Assembly (NCBI RefSeq): GCF_900101505.1 | Contig: NZ_FMZI01000022.1 | Span: 1-50,376, forward strand | Reading direction: 5' to 3' | Length of the DNA: 50,376 nucleotides | DNA from: Antarctobacter albus | Lineage (GTDB): Bacteria > Pseudomonadota > Alphaproteobacteria > Rhodobacterales > Rhodobacteraceae | Part shown: piece by piece, positions 25,306 to 33,416 of the stretch | How positions within the stretch are numbered: position 1 is the first letter of the stretch | Layout: every line of letters begins with the position of its first letter | Program-made: the position numbers and the translations under genes | Notes under the pieces: model-generated | Seen by the model: only the letters and a program-made list of their open reading frames with translations | Databases searched by the model: none | Told to the model about the DNA's origin: nothing

Positions 25306-26390
25306 CTCAGACCGCCATTCCCTACCTTTTCCTTCGCGGCGGCACTTCGCGCGGGCCCTATTTCAATGCCGCCGACCTGCCGCAGGATCGTGACCGGTTG
25401 TCCCGTGTCCTTGTCTCTGTCGTCGGGGCGGGCAACCCGCGCAACATCGACGGCATCGGTGGCGGCAACGCGGTGACGACCAAGGTCGCAATGCTGTCGC
25501 CCTCCGACGATCCCAAGGCCGACGTGGACTATTTCTTTGCCCAGGTCGCGGTAGAGGAGGAACTGGTGGACTACGCGCCCACCTGCGGCAACATCCTGGT
25601 GGGTGTCGGCCCGGCCGCGATCGAGATGGGCATGATTCCGGCGCAGGACGGTGTAACGCCGGTGCGCATCCGTGCCGTCAACACCGGCGCCCTGGTCGAG
25701 GCAGAGGTCCAGACCCCCGGCGGCGTGGTCAGCTATGACGGAGACACCGCCATCGACGGCGTGCCGGGCACCGCGGCCCCTGTGGCCCTGAACTTTCTCG
25801 ACGTGGTGGGATCGCGGACAGGCGCCTTGTTCCCCACGGGCAAGGCTCGGGAAGAAATCGACGGGATCGAGGTCAGCCTTGTTGATGTGGCGATGCCGAT
25901 GATGATCGCCCGCGCCGCCGATTTCGGTATCACAGGCCACGAGACCCTGGACGAACTGGACGCCATGCCGGACCTGTTTGCGCGCATGGAGGCGGTCCGG
26001 CTGGAAGCAGGCCGGCGCATGGGCTTTGGCGATGTGTCCAAATCCGTGACCCCCAAGATCGGCCTCTTGGCCGCCCCGCAGGGCGAGGGGCATTTCTGCG
26101 CCCGCTACTTCATGCCCTGGACGACCCACCCGACGCTGGCGGTGACCGGCTCACAATGTCTGGCCGCCTGCGCGTTGGCGCCCGGCACCGTGGCCGAGGG
26201 TCTGACCCGCCCCTTTGCGGACAGCCCGGTGACCGTGCGGATCGAACACCCGATGGGCGTGATGGATGTGCGCGTGCGGTATGACCGGGACGGCGGCTTC
26301 AACTTCCGATCTGCCGGGGTGACGCGCACCGCCCGGTTGATCGCACGCGGAGAGGTGCTGGTCCCGGAAACGGTCTGGTGCGGCGCATGA
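25302..26390 (+). CDS. PrpF family isomerase (4-oxalomesaconate tautomerase-like)
   Basis: The 362-residue protein has the PrpF pattern: PYLFLRGGTSRGPYF at the start, DGIGGGNAVTTKVAML with the conserved Lys, DYAPTCGNILVGVGPAAIE and VTKSVT-like KSVTPKIGLL. PrpF proteins have the diaminopimelate epimerase fold and shift double bonds or tautomerise unsaturated tricarboxylates such as 2-methylaconitate or 4-oxalomesaconate. ATGA overlaps couple it to the genes on both sides. Its presence suggests an unsaturated or enolic tricarboxylate intermediate in the pathway. Confidence 0.88.
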   Translation: MTQTAIPYLFLRGGTSRGPYFNAADLPQDRDRLSRVLVSVVGAGNPRNIDGIGGGNAVTTKVAMLSPSDDPKADVDYFFAQVAVEEELVDYAPTCGNILVGVGPAAIEMGMIPAQDGVTPVRIRAVNTGALVEAEVQTPGGVVSYDGDTAIDGVPGTAAPVALNFLDVVGSRTGALFPTGKAREEIDGIEVSLVDVAMPMMIARAADFGITGHETLDELDAMPDLFARMEAVRLEAGRRMGFGDVSKSVTPKIGLLAAPQGEGHFCARYFMPWTTHPTLAVTGSQCLAACALAPGTVAEGLTRPFADSPVTVRIEHPMGVMDVRVRYDRDGGFNFRSAGVTRTARLIARGEVLVPETVWCGA

Positions 26391-28027
26391 TCCATACCTA
26401 CGACATCCTGGCCCGCACCATCGCGCAAGAGAACCCCGGCACCTGCTTTGCCCTTCTGGGGGATGCCAACATGGCGTTGGCGACGCGCCTGGCAGAAGAA
26501 GGCTGCGGGTTCATCTACGTCCGGCACGAACATTGCGCCGTGGCCGCGGCAATGGCCCATGCGCGCAAGACCGGGGGCGTTGGTCTGGCTACCGTGACCT
26601 GCGGGCCGGGTGTCACGCAGTTGATGACGGCGCTGCCCGCCGCCGTGCGGGCGCATCTGCCCCTGGTGGTCCTTGCCGGAGAGGCGCCCTTGAAGGCGGG
26701 CTGGTACAACCAGGCCATCGACCAGGCGCCCTTTGTCACCGCCTGCGGCGCGGCCTATGTCGCGGCACATTGGCCCGCGCGGATGCCCGTCGTGATTCGC
26801 GATGCCTTTGCCCAGGCGCGTCGGGAACGGCGTCCGGTTGTCGTGGGGCTGCCGTTCGATTTGCAGGAGTTGCCCTGGGAAGGGCCCGACGACCTGCCCG
26901 CGCCCTCGGCCAACCTGATCCCTGCGGCAGGCCCGATCCCGCCCAACCCGGATGATCTTGCCCGCATCACGCCAGCCGTGGCCAATGCCGAGAGGGTCAT
27001 CGTCATGGCTGGCATGGGTGCGGTCGAGTCCGGGGCGGGTGAGGCCATCCATGCATTGGCCCGGCACCTGGACGCGCCCACGGCCACGACCCTTCCGGCC
27101 CGAGGACTGCTGCATGGGGATCCCTGCTGCCTCGGCGTGGCGGGGGGCTTTTCCCCGGCAATTGCGCGGGAGGTGATGGGCGAGGCCGACCTGATTATCG
27201 CGCTGGGCTGTTCCCTGGCGCGGCACAATGCCGATGCGGGCAAGCTGTGGCCCCGGGCGCGGGTCCTGCAGGTGGACGTCGACCCGGTCAGCCAGAGCCA
27301 GGGGCGCCTGGCCGCCGACCTGCACCTGCGCGCCGATGCGCGCCTTGGGGCCGAGGCGCTGATGGGGGCCGTACCAGCCCGCCAGCCCCGCCAGAGGGGA
27401 GAGGATCTTGCCCGGCGCATCGCGTCCGAACCCGCCGACAGCGCGCGTTTCGACATCGCCCCCGGTCAGCACGATCCTCGTGACGTGGTGGCTGCGCTGG
27501 ACTCGGCCCTGCCGCAAGGCTGGCAGATGGTCAATTCATCGGGGCACTGTTCCTATTTCTTCGCGCAGATGAACCGGCCCTATGACGAATTCCTGACGAT
27601 CCGCGAATTTGGCGCCATCGGCAATGGCACCAGTTTCGCGATGGGGGTCGCGGCGGCCTGCAAGGAGGTGCCAGTTGTCCTGTTCGATGGAGACGGCAGC
27701 TTGTTGATGCATGTGCAAGAGCTGGAAACCTACGTTCGCCATCGTCTGCCGATCCTGACGGTGGTCCTGAACGACGGGGCCTATGGCTCGGAAATCCACA
27801 AGCTGCGGGCCGACGGCCTGTCGGATGCGGGGGCGGTCTTTGGCCAGACCGATCTGGCCGCCATCGCGCGTGGCTTTGGCGCGGCGGGCACGCGCGTCAC
27901 GGACCTGGCCGATCTGCCGGGCCTGGTTAAGGCGTTCGCCGCCGATCCCCGACCGACGGTCCTGGACTTTCCCGTGAGCGACCAGGTGGTCTCTCCGGTG
28001 ATCAGGCGCTCGCACGGGATCAAATGA
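26387..28027 (+). CDS. Thiamine diphosphate-dependent enzyme (acetolactate synthase/decarboxylase-like)
   Basis: The start is ATG 26387 (MIHTYDILARTIAQENPGT), overlapping the PrpF stop. The 546-residue protein has the three ThDP-enzyme domains: PYR domain with the activating Glu48 in YVRHEHCAVAAAMAHA, a central domain (RVIVMAGMGAVESGAGEAIH), and a PP domain with the GDGS...N motif (VLFDGDGSLLMHVQELETY and VVLNDGAYGSE). Typical reactions are decarboxylation of 2-keto acids or ligation of the resulting aldehyde unit. No small regulatory subunit is present, arguing against true acetolactate synthase. It may act on a 2-keto acid product of the operon's dehydrogenases. Confidence 0.9.
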   Translation: MIHTYDILARTIAQENPGTCFALLGDANMALATRLAEEGCGFIYVRHEHCAVAAAMAHARKTGGVGLATVTCGPGVTQLMTALPAAVRAHLPLVVLAGEAPLKAGWYNQAIDQAPFVTACGAAYVAAHWPARMPVVIRDAFAQARRERRPVVVGLPFDLQELPWEGPDDLPAPSANLIPAAGPIPPNPDDLARITPAVANAERVIVMAGMGAVESGAGEAIHALARHLDAPTATTLPARGLLHGDPCCLGVAGGFSPAIAREVMGEADLIIALGCSLARHNADAGKLWPRARVLQVDVDPVSQSQGRLAADLHLRADARLGAEALMGAVPARQPRQRGEDLARRIASEPADSARFDIAPGQHDPRDVVAALDSALPQGWQMVNSSGHCSYFFAQMNRPYDEFLTIREFGAIGNGTSFAMGVAAACKEVPVVLFDGDGSLLMHVQELETYVRHRLPILTVVLNDGAYGSEIHKLRADGLSDAGAVFGQTDLAAIARGFGAAGTRVTDLADLPGLVKAFAADPRPTVLDFPVSDQVVSPVIRRSHGIK

Positions 28028-28046
28028 CTTGGCGGAGCGAGTCAAT

Positions 28047-28056
28047 CGGTATACCG
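28047..28056. promoter_or_regulatory. GTATAC-centred palindrome
   Basis: CGGTATACCG is a perfect 10-bp palindrome 20 bp after the ThDP-enzyme gene and 25 bp before a small ORF with a good ribosome-binding site. It shares the GTATAC core with the GntR operator at 15944-15955 but not the flanks. It may mark an internal promoter. Confidence 0.35.
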
Positions 28057-28080
28057 TCGCATACATAATTGGAGGTTTCC

Positions 28081-28176
28081 ATGTTGTCCCAGACCTTCCG
28101 GGTTGGCACCCGCACCGCCCCGATTGATCCGACACCGCGTGCCGCTGACGCGGATCAAGGAGTGGCGAGCCGATGA
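28081..28176 (+). CDS. Small ORF of 31 codons, coupled to the 2-hydroxyacid dehydrogenase gene
   Basis: An ATG at 28081 is preceded at ideal distance by GGAGG (28071-28075). The frame runs 31 codons and ends in TGA 28174-28176, which overlaps the ATG of the dehydrogenase gene by ATGA, the same arrangement as elsewhere in this operon. The peptide begins MLSQTFRVGTRTAPIDPT and ends QGVASR; it is Arg/Thr/Ala-rich with no membrane segment. It may be a coupling leader peptide or a genuine small protein. No family is recognised. Confidence 0.5.
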   Translation: MLSQTFRVGTRTAPIDPTPRAADADQGVASR

Positions 28177-29150
28177 AGGTCCATATCCTCGACGATTGGT
28201 TCGACACGTTGCGCACCTTGCCCAGCTTTGCCCGGCTGCAGGGCCATGAGGTCACGGTCTGGACCGACCACACCGAAGACATCGACACCCTGGCCCGCCG
28301 CCTGCAAGAGGCCGAGGCGCTGGTCCTGTTCCGAGAGCGTACCCCGGTCACCGCCGCGTTGCTGGATCGGCTGCCGGGGCTGAAGCTGATCTCGCAGCGC
28401 AGCGTCTATCCGCATGTCGATGTACCGGCCTGTACAGCAAACGGCGTCCTGCTTTGTTCCAACATGCATTCAGACACGCCCTCGGTGGCGGCGTCAGAGC
28501 TGACGTTTGCGCTGATGCTGGCCTCTGCCCGACAGATCCCGCAGCAGATGGCCAGCCTGCGCGCGGGTCACTGGCAGATGGGGGTTGGTCAGACGCTCGC
28601 CGGGCGGCGGCTGGGCCTCTATGGCTATGGGCGGATCGCGAAACAGGTTGCTGTCTATGCGCAGGCCTTCGGGATGAAAGTCTGGTGGTGGGGGTCGGAC
28701 GAGGGGCGCGCCCGCGCCCGGGCCGATGGCGTGGAACTGGCCCCCGATCGCGCCAGATTCTTCGCCGACAGTGATTTTGTCAGCCTGCATGTCCGCCTGA
28801 AACCGGCGACGCGCGGAATCATCACCGCCGAGGATCTGCTGAGCATGAAGCCCTCGGCCAGCTTCATCAACACCTCGCGGTCTGGCCTTGTCGCGCCGGG
28901 TGCGCTGGACAAGGCACTGGAGGCGGGGCGCCCCGGGCGGCTGGCGCTGGATGTCTTTGACACGGAACCGCTGACCGATTCCAAGGATCCGCTGGTCAAT
29001 CACCCTTCGGTCATCGCGACGCCGCATATCGGCTACGTCACCGAGGATGAGCTGGATATGCAGTTCGCCGACATCTACGACCAGATCAACGCCTATGCCG
29101 AGGGCGCGCCGATCCACATGATCAACCCCGAGGCCCGGGGCGGCCAGTGA
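28173..29150 (+). CDS. D-isomer-specific 2-hydroxyacid dehydrogenase
   Basis: The 325-residue protein shows LGLYGYGRIAKQVAVYAQAF (NAD-binding GxGxxA), FINTSRSGLVAPGAL with catalytic Arg, LALDVFDTEPL and the catalytic His in TPHIGYVTEDE. It is cytoplasmic, NAD(P)-dependent, and interconverts a 2-hydroxy and a 2-keto acid. Context links it to the TTT transporter pathway. Relatives include phosphoglycerate dehydrogenase and sulfolactate dehydrogenase SlcC, but substrate cannot be assigned by sequence alone. The stop overlaps the next start (GTGA). Confidence 0.92.
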   Translation: MKVHILDDWFDTLRTLPSFARLQGHEVTVWTDHTEDIDTLARRLQEAEALVLFRERTPVTAALLDRLPGLKLISQRSVYPHVDVPACTANGVLLCSNMHSDTPSVAASELTFALMLASARQIPQQMASLRAGHWQMGVGQTLAGRRLGLYGYGRIAKQVAVYAQAFGMKVWWWGSDEGRARARADGVELAPDRARFFADSDFVSLHVRLKPATRGIITAEDLLSMKPSASFINTSRSGLVAPGALDKALEAGRPGRLALDVFDTEPLTDSKDPLVNHPSVIATPHIGYVTEDELDMQFADIYDQINAYAEGAPIHMINPEARGGQ

Positions 29151-29893
29151 CAGAGCTTTTCTACGCCGGGCTGGAGCCGGCGACCTTCTGGATTCTGGTC
29201 GCGGTCAGCTTTGTCTCTTCCTTCATCACCGTCGCGCTGGGCATCGGCGGGGGCGCCCTGCTGTTGGCGGTCATGGCCAGCGTCATGCCCCCGGCGGCGC
29301 TGATCCCGGTGCACGGGGTGATCCAGGTGGGGTCGAACGCGCTGCGGCTGGCGGTGCTCTTTCGCCATGTGCATTGGCCGCCGGTGCTGACCTTCCTGGT
29401 CGGCACGGTGATCGGCGTGGCGCTGGGCGGGTCCTTGGTGGTCAACCTGCCGCCGGGGGCCATCCTGATCGGCGTCGGCGGTTTCGTGATCTGGTCGGTG
29501 CTCAGCAAGCCGCCCGCATGGTTGTCGCGCCTGCCGGTCGTGACCGGGCTGATTTCCAGTTTCCTGACCATGTTCTTTGGCGCCACCGGGGTTTTTGTCG
29601 CCAATTTCACCAAGTCGCTGAACCTGCCGCGGCAGGCACATGTCGCCAGCCACGCCGCCTTCATGACGGCGCAGCATCTGGCCAAGGTGCTGGCCTTCGG
29701 CCTGCTGGGGTTTGCCTTCGGTCCCTGGCTGGGATTCCTGGCAGCGATGATCCTGGCCGGGTTCCTGGGCACACTGGGCGGACGCATGATCCTGGACCGG
29801 CTCAGCGATCACGGATTTCGCCGGGTGCTGGACGTGGTGCTGATCCTGATCTCGATCCGGCTGATCTGGACCGGCCTGTCCTCGCTCCTGTGA
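29147..29893 (+). CDS. TSUP family membrane protein (TauE/SafE exporter-like)
   Basis: The start is GTG 29147, overlapping the dehydrogenase stop. The 248-residue protein has seven to eight membrane segments and the TauE/SafE features: FVSSFITVALGIGGGALLLAVMAS near the N-terminus and the second-half repeat GLISSFLTMFFGATGVFVANF. Family members export sulfite, sulfonates or other organic anions. It is the last gene of the operon; a GACGCC/GGCGTC hairpin overlaps its stop at 29892-29912. It could remove a toxic by-product of the pathway. Confidence 0.9.
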   Translation: MTELFYAGLEPATFWILVAVSFVSSFITVALGIGGGALLLAVMASVMPPAALIPVHGVIQVGSNALRLAVLFRHVHWPPVLTFLVGTVIGVALGGSLVVNLPPGAILIGVGGFVIWSVLSKPPAWLSRLPVVTGLISSFLTMFFGATGVFVANFTKSLNLPRQAHVASHAAFMTAQHLAKVLAFGLLGFAFGPWLGFLAAMILAGFLGTLGGRMILDRLSDHGFRRVLDVVLILISIRLIWTGLSSLL

Positions 29894-29996
29894 CGCCGCC
29901 CGCCGGGGCGTCGACGGATCGGAATCGCTTCGCTAGGCTCGGGGCAGGGCCGGTGTGTGCGGCCCGACTCGGGGCAACGGCAAAGGGACAGAGGTG

Positions 29997-31208
29997 ATGA
30001 GAACAGCGGGACTGGCACTGGCGGGATTTCTGGCGGCGGCGCCGGCCTGGGCCGAGTTCACCACCGGCGATGCGCTGGTGATTGGAAACGCGCGCTATGG
30101 CGAGACGGTGACGGCCTTCGGTCCCGACGCGGTGCAGGCCGTGGCCAGGGCGCTGCGCCTGCGCGGGCAAGAGGTCGAACAGCTGGCCAATGGCGGGGCC
30201 GTGGCGATGCAGCAGGCGCTGGACGGGTTCGTGGCCGCGATCGACGAGGGCGAGACGCCGCTGATCGTAGTGCTGTCGGGCCAGTTCGCCTCCGTCGACG
30301 GCGGCCCAGTCCTGCGCCCGGCGGGCCGGGAGACGTCCAAGGCTGCGGGCCTGTCGCTGGCGGCAGTGCTGGAGGTGCTGGCCCAGAGCCCGCGCCGGGC
30401 CTTCCTTGTGCTCGGCGAGGCCGGCGAGGCGACCGCCCTTGAGGCGCTGGAGATTCCCGAGGGCGTGACCGTCATCCGTGGTCCCGCCGCCAAGGTGGCA
30501 GAGTTCGCCGCCCGTGAAATGGCGCAACCGGCCTTGCCGCTTGAGAAATCCGCCGACTGGTACGGGCTGTCGCTGTCCGGTCACGCAAGCGATGGACTGG
30601 CGGTACTTACCCATACCGAGGTGCGCCCCCCGAGTGAGGCGGAACAGGCCGCCGCCCGGGATCGGATCGCCCTGTTGGACGAGACGGCCTGGCAGCGCGC
30701 CGTCGAGAGCGGGGCGTTCCAGGCGTACCTGGACAGCTATCCGCAAGGCCTTCACGCCGAGGCGGCTTTGCAAATGCGTGACGGCGCACCTGCGATCAGC
30801 CCGGCAGAGGCAGAGGCGTCCCTGGCGTTGGATGCGACCGCGCGCCGCGAGATTCAGCGCAGCCTGACCCGGCTGGGGCACCGAACAGGCGGTATCGACG
30901 GGATATTTGGCCCCGGCACACGCGGTGCGATCACCGCCTGGCAACGGCAGAGCGGCACCGATCCGACCGGCTACCTGGATGCGGCGCAGGTTGCGCGCTT
31001 GTCAAAGGATGCGGCGCAGTCACCGGCGCCCAGCGTCCCGCGGCCCAGACGGGCGAGCAATGCTGTCTCGGCGGCGGAGGCTGCAACCTGGAACATGGCA
31101 CGAGGTGAACGGGGTCTGCGCGCCTATCTTGGCCAATACCCCAACGGCGCCTTTGCGGCGCGCGCCCGGGTCAAGCTGAGCAACATGCAGCGCGGGTCGG
31201 GCCAATAG
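29997..31208 (+). CDS. Secreted protein: degenerate caspase-like domain plus peptidoglycan-binding domain
   Basis: The start is ATG 29997, giving a signal peptide RTAGLALAGFLAAAPAWA; the frame to 29955 adds no signal. The 403-residue protein opens with a caspase-like core (ALVIGNARYGETVTAFGPDA, then VEQLANGG). The catalytic His motif SGHG is replaced by LSGQF, and the catalytic Cys segment (DACR) by LGEAG, so it should be inactive. Residues about 280-335 form a peptidoglycan-binding type 1 domain (IQRSLTRLGHRTGGIDGIFG and TRGAITAWQ). A C-terminal segment resembles SPOR-like or TPR-edge sequence (LRAYLGQYPNGAFAARARVK). It is probably a periplasmic wall-binding factor. Confidence 0.75.
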   Translation: MRTAGLALAGFLAAAPAWAEFTTGDALVIGNARYGETVTAFGPDAVQAVARALRLRGQEVEQLANGGAVAMQQALDGFVAAIDEGETPLIVVLSGQFASVDGGPVLRPAGRETSKAAGLSLAAVLEVLAQSPRRAFLVLGEAGEATALEALEIPEGVTVIRGPAAKVAEFAAREMAQPALPLEKSADWYGLSLSGHASDGLAVLTHTEVRPPSEAEQAAARDRIALLDETAWQRAVESGAFQAYLDSYPQGLHAEAALQMRDGAPAISPAEAEASLALDATARREIQRSLTRLGHRTGGIDGIFGPGTRGAITAWQRQSGTDPTGYLDAAQVARLSKDAAQSPAPSVPRPRRASNAVSAAEAATWNMARGERGLRAYLGQYPNGAFAARARVKLSNMQRGSGQ

Positions 31209-31212
31209 GCGA

Positions 31213-31785
31213 TCAGCGCGTCCGCGCCGCCTCGCGCGCACGTTTCGCCGCCAGCATTTCCTTCAGGACCTCAGGGCGCGGGCGCCAGTCATAGCGGTCG
31301 TCGGCACGGGTCTTTTGCCAGTGCAGTGCACCGCCGTTGCGCCAGGGATCCAGCACCACGCCGTCATAGATCGTGCCGCCGCGCGGGCTGACAACTGCCG
31401 TGTGGTGGATGATCCGGAAGGGCGAGCGCGGAGAGATCGCGCGCAGGACCGAGAGTGTCCGGAAATTCTCCTGGCTGAGGCGGCGGTGCATGTCCTCGGC
31501 CCAGTGGTTGCAAAGGCCCCGTTCGCGTTCGCCGCTGTGGACCTTGGCGTTATGGATCAGCGGCGGGTCGGTGATGCCGTACTCTTGCGTCAGCTGGCGG
31601 GAATAGGTGTAGGCGATCCGCGCCGCGCGGTCGGCCTCACGCGGGTCGACATTCGGGCCGAGGCCCCGGATTTCCGCCGCCAGCGCGTCGATGTCCCTTT
31701 GCCCGAATTCCGGGCTGACGGTGGTGCAGCCGCCGATCGCCAGCATGGCCAGGGCCACCAGCATCATTGCAAAGCGCTTTGTCAT
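31213..31785 (-). CDS. Conserved lipoprotein of unknown function
   Basis: This 190-residue protein has a lipoprotein signal (TKRFAMMLVALAMLAIGGC, Cys at residue 20). The mature part includes ADRAARIAYTYSRQLTQEY, CNHWAEDMHRRL with Cys/His/Asp, and DGVVLDPWRNGGALHW. The Cys...His...Asp spacing recalls a papain-like or transglutaminase-like fold, but this is speculative. AGGTGG lies before the ATG. It is convergent with the preceding gene, four bases apart. Confidence 0.75.
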   Translation of the reverse strand: MTKRFAMMLVALAMLAIGGCTTVSPEFGQRDIDALAAEIRGLGPNVDPREADRAARIAYTYSRQLTQEYGITDPPLIHNAKVHSGERERGLCNHWAEDMHRRLSQENFRTLSVLRAISPRSPFRIIHHTAVVSPRGGTIYDGVVLDPWRNGGALHWQKTRADDRYDWRPRPEVLKEMLAAKRAREAARTR

Positions 31786-31899
31786 CGTGATCCCACCTGA
31801 AAGTCAGTAGCCTTGGCCAGAGGCATAGCCCCGGACCACCGGAGGTGCCAGACCTTGGTCGGCATTTGCCCCCGCCTGATGCAGCGAGGGCGCGAGAGA

Positions 31900-32508
31900 C
31901 TAGAGGGCAAAGGCCTTTTGCGCCGCGGGCCGTGCCTGCAGCCGGTCGACATAGGCCTTGAGATTGGGCATCCCCGAGACATCGACGCCGAATTTCTCGC
32001 ACATGATGCAGGCATGGCCGGTGATCGTGTCGGCGGCGGTGAAATCCCCGGCCAGGTAGTCGCGATCCGCCATGTGGACATCCACGGTCTGCACCATGCG
32101 AGTCATCAGCTTCAGCGCGCGCTTGGCATGTTCCTCGGACCGGCGCTCGGGCTTGAGGATGATGGTTTCCACGACGTAGTTGTTCATCGGCCCCATGATC
32201 ATGCCCTCGCCGTAGTGCAGCCATTGCAGGTATTGCGGAAAGGCCGGGGACTCGACCGGCGGCACCAGTTTGCCCTGTCCGTGGCGCGCCACCAGGTACT
32301 CTGCAATGGCAGGCGATTCAAAGATCCGCACGTCGCCGTCCTCCAGCACGGGAATGCGGCCGTTCGGGCTGATTTCCAGGAACTCGGGCGCGCGCATGGC
32401 CGGATCGCCCAGTTTCTCGAAGCGGTGCAATTCGAAATCCAGCCCCAGTTCGTACATCAGCCAGGCGGTGCGCACGGCGCGGGTGTCGGGGGCGAAATAG
32501 AGTTTCAT
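31900..32508 (-). CDS. Glutathione S-transferase family protein
   Basis: The 202-residue protein has a thioredoxin-fold N-terminal domain (MKLYFAPDTRAVRTAWLMYE, PNGRIPVLEDGDVRIFESPA with the glutathione-contacting Val-Pro-like IPV and Glu-Ser) and an all-helical C-terminal domain ending at ARPAAQKAFAL. Asp in YLAGDFTAADTI fits the conserved N-capping box of GSTs. It uses or binds glutathione in the cytoplasm. It is transcribed divergently from the second GST gene (124 bp between starts). Substrate unknown. Confidence 0.9.
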   Translation of the reverse strand: MKLYFAPDTRAVRTAWLMYELGLDFELHRFEKLGDPAMRAPEFLEISPNGRIPVLEDGDVRIFESPAIAEYLVARHGQGKLVPPVESPAFPQYLQWLHYGEGMIMGPMNNYVVETIILKPERRSEEHAKRALKLMTRMVQTVDVHMADRDYLAGDFTAADTITGHACIMCEKFGVDVSGMPNLKAYVDRLQARPAAQKAFAL

Positions 32509-32632
32509 CAGCGTCTCCGGTTGGCGGGGCGCGCGGTCCCCATTGGCGATTTCCGGGCCGGACGGTCGTCTTGCCGGGTTGCGCGTTATTGGGTAGCGGT
32601 TGGGGCAGGACAGTCAACCGGCAGGACAGCCC

Positions 32633-33334
32633 ATGATCGACGCCCATTTCTGGCCCACGCCCAACGGGTGGAAAATCTCCATCGCGCTCGAGGAGATGGG
32701 GCTCGACTATCGCGTGGTGCCGGTCAACATCCTGCGCGGCGAACAGTTCGACCCGGAGTTCCTGAAGATCAGCCCGAACAACCGGATGCCGGCCATCGTG
32801 GACCATGCGCCCGAAGGCGGCGGGCCGCCGATATCGGTCTTCGAGGGGGCCGCGATCCTGATCTACCTGGCCGAGAAGACCGGCCAGTTCCTGCCCCGTG
32901 ACCTGCGCGGGCGGACCGAGGTGCTGGAATGGCTGCTGTGGCAGGCCGCCGGGGTCGGGCCGATGTTCGGTCAGGCGGGCCATTTCAAGTTCTACGCCCC
33001 GGAACCGAACCCCTACGGCCTGGAACGCTACACGACCGAGGTGCTGCGGCTTTATGGCGTGCTGGATCGCCGACTGGAGGGGCGCGACTACATCTGCGGC
33101 GCCTGTTCGATTGCCGATTTCGCGACCTGGCCCTGGGTCGTGACCTACCGCAAGCAGGAGATCGACCTGCACGAGTTCCCTAACGTGCGCCGTTGGTATG
33201 ACCTGATGAAAACCCGCCCGGGCCTGCGTCGCGGCTATGACGTGGGCAAGGACCTGGGTAAGCCGCAGGGCACATGGGACGAGGAAGCACGCAGCCACCT
33301 GATGCCGCGCAGCACGCAGACCCCCGGGACCTAG
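32633..33334 (+). CDS. Glutathione S-transferase, YghU/YfcG-like
   Basis: The start is ATG 32633 (IDAHFWPTPNGWKISIALEE); the frame to 32600 lacks support. The 233 residues include TPNGWKISIALEEMGLDYRV, ISPNNRMPAIVD and VFEGAAILIYLAEKTG, characteristic of the YfcG/YghU class, which have disulfide-bond reductase activity and use an Asn-Thr/Pro-Asn pair rather than Tyr/Ser/Cys. The C-terminal domain has ICGACSIADFATWPWV. It is paired head-to-head with another GST. Confidence 0.92.
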   Translation: MIDAHFWPTPNGWKISIALEEMGLDYRVVPVNILRGEQFDPEFLKISPNNRMPAIVDHAPEGGGPPISVFEGAAILIYLAEKTGQFLPRDLRGRTEVLEWLLWQAAGVGPMFGQAGHFKFYAPEPNPYGLERYTTEVLRLYGVLDRRLEGRDYICGACSIADFATWPWVVTYRKQEIDLHEFPNVRRWYDLMKTRPGLRRGYDVGKDLGKPQGTWDEEARSHLMPRSTQTPGT

Positions 33335-33416
33335 GCCACAGCCGGAAACCGCTTGATCGGCGGATGCGATTCCACACACTCTGGTTCCGATTGATGTCCG
33401 AGTGACCGTTGGTGCG

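Noticed and set aside
26378-28027. True acetolactate synthase (IlvB)
   Set aside because: There is no small subunit gene and the context is a carboxylate operon; the fold is shared by many ThDP enzymes, so the specific name is not supported.
20216-29893. Complete sulfolactate degradation cluster
   Set aside because: suyAB, xsc and pta are absent and PrpF and the isocitrate-type dehydrogenase do not fit; kept only as one possible comparison.
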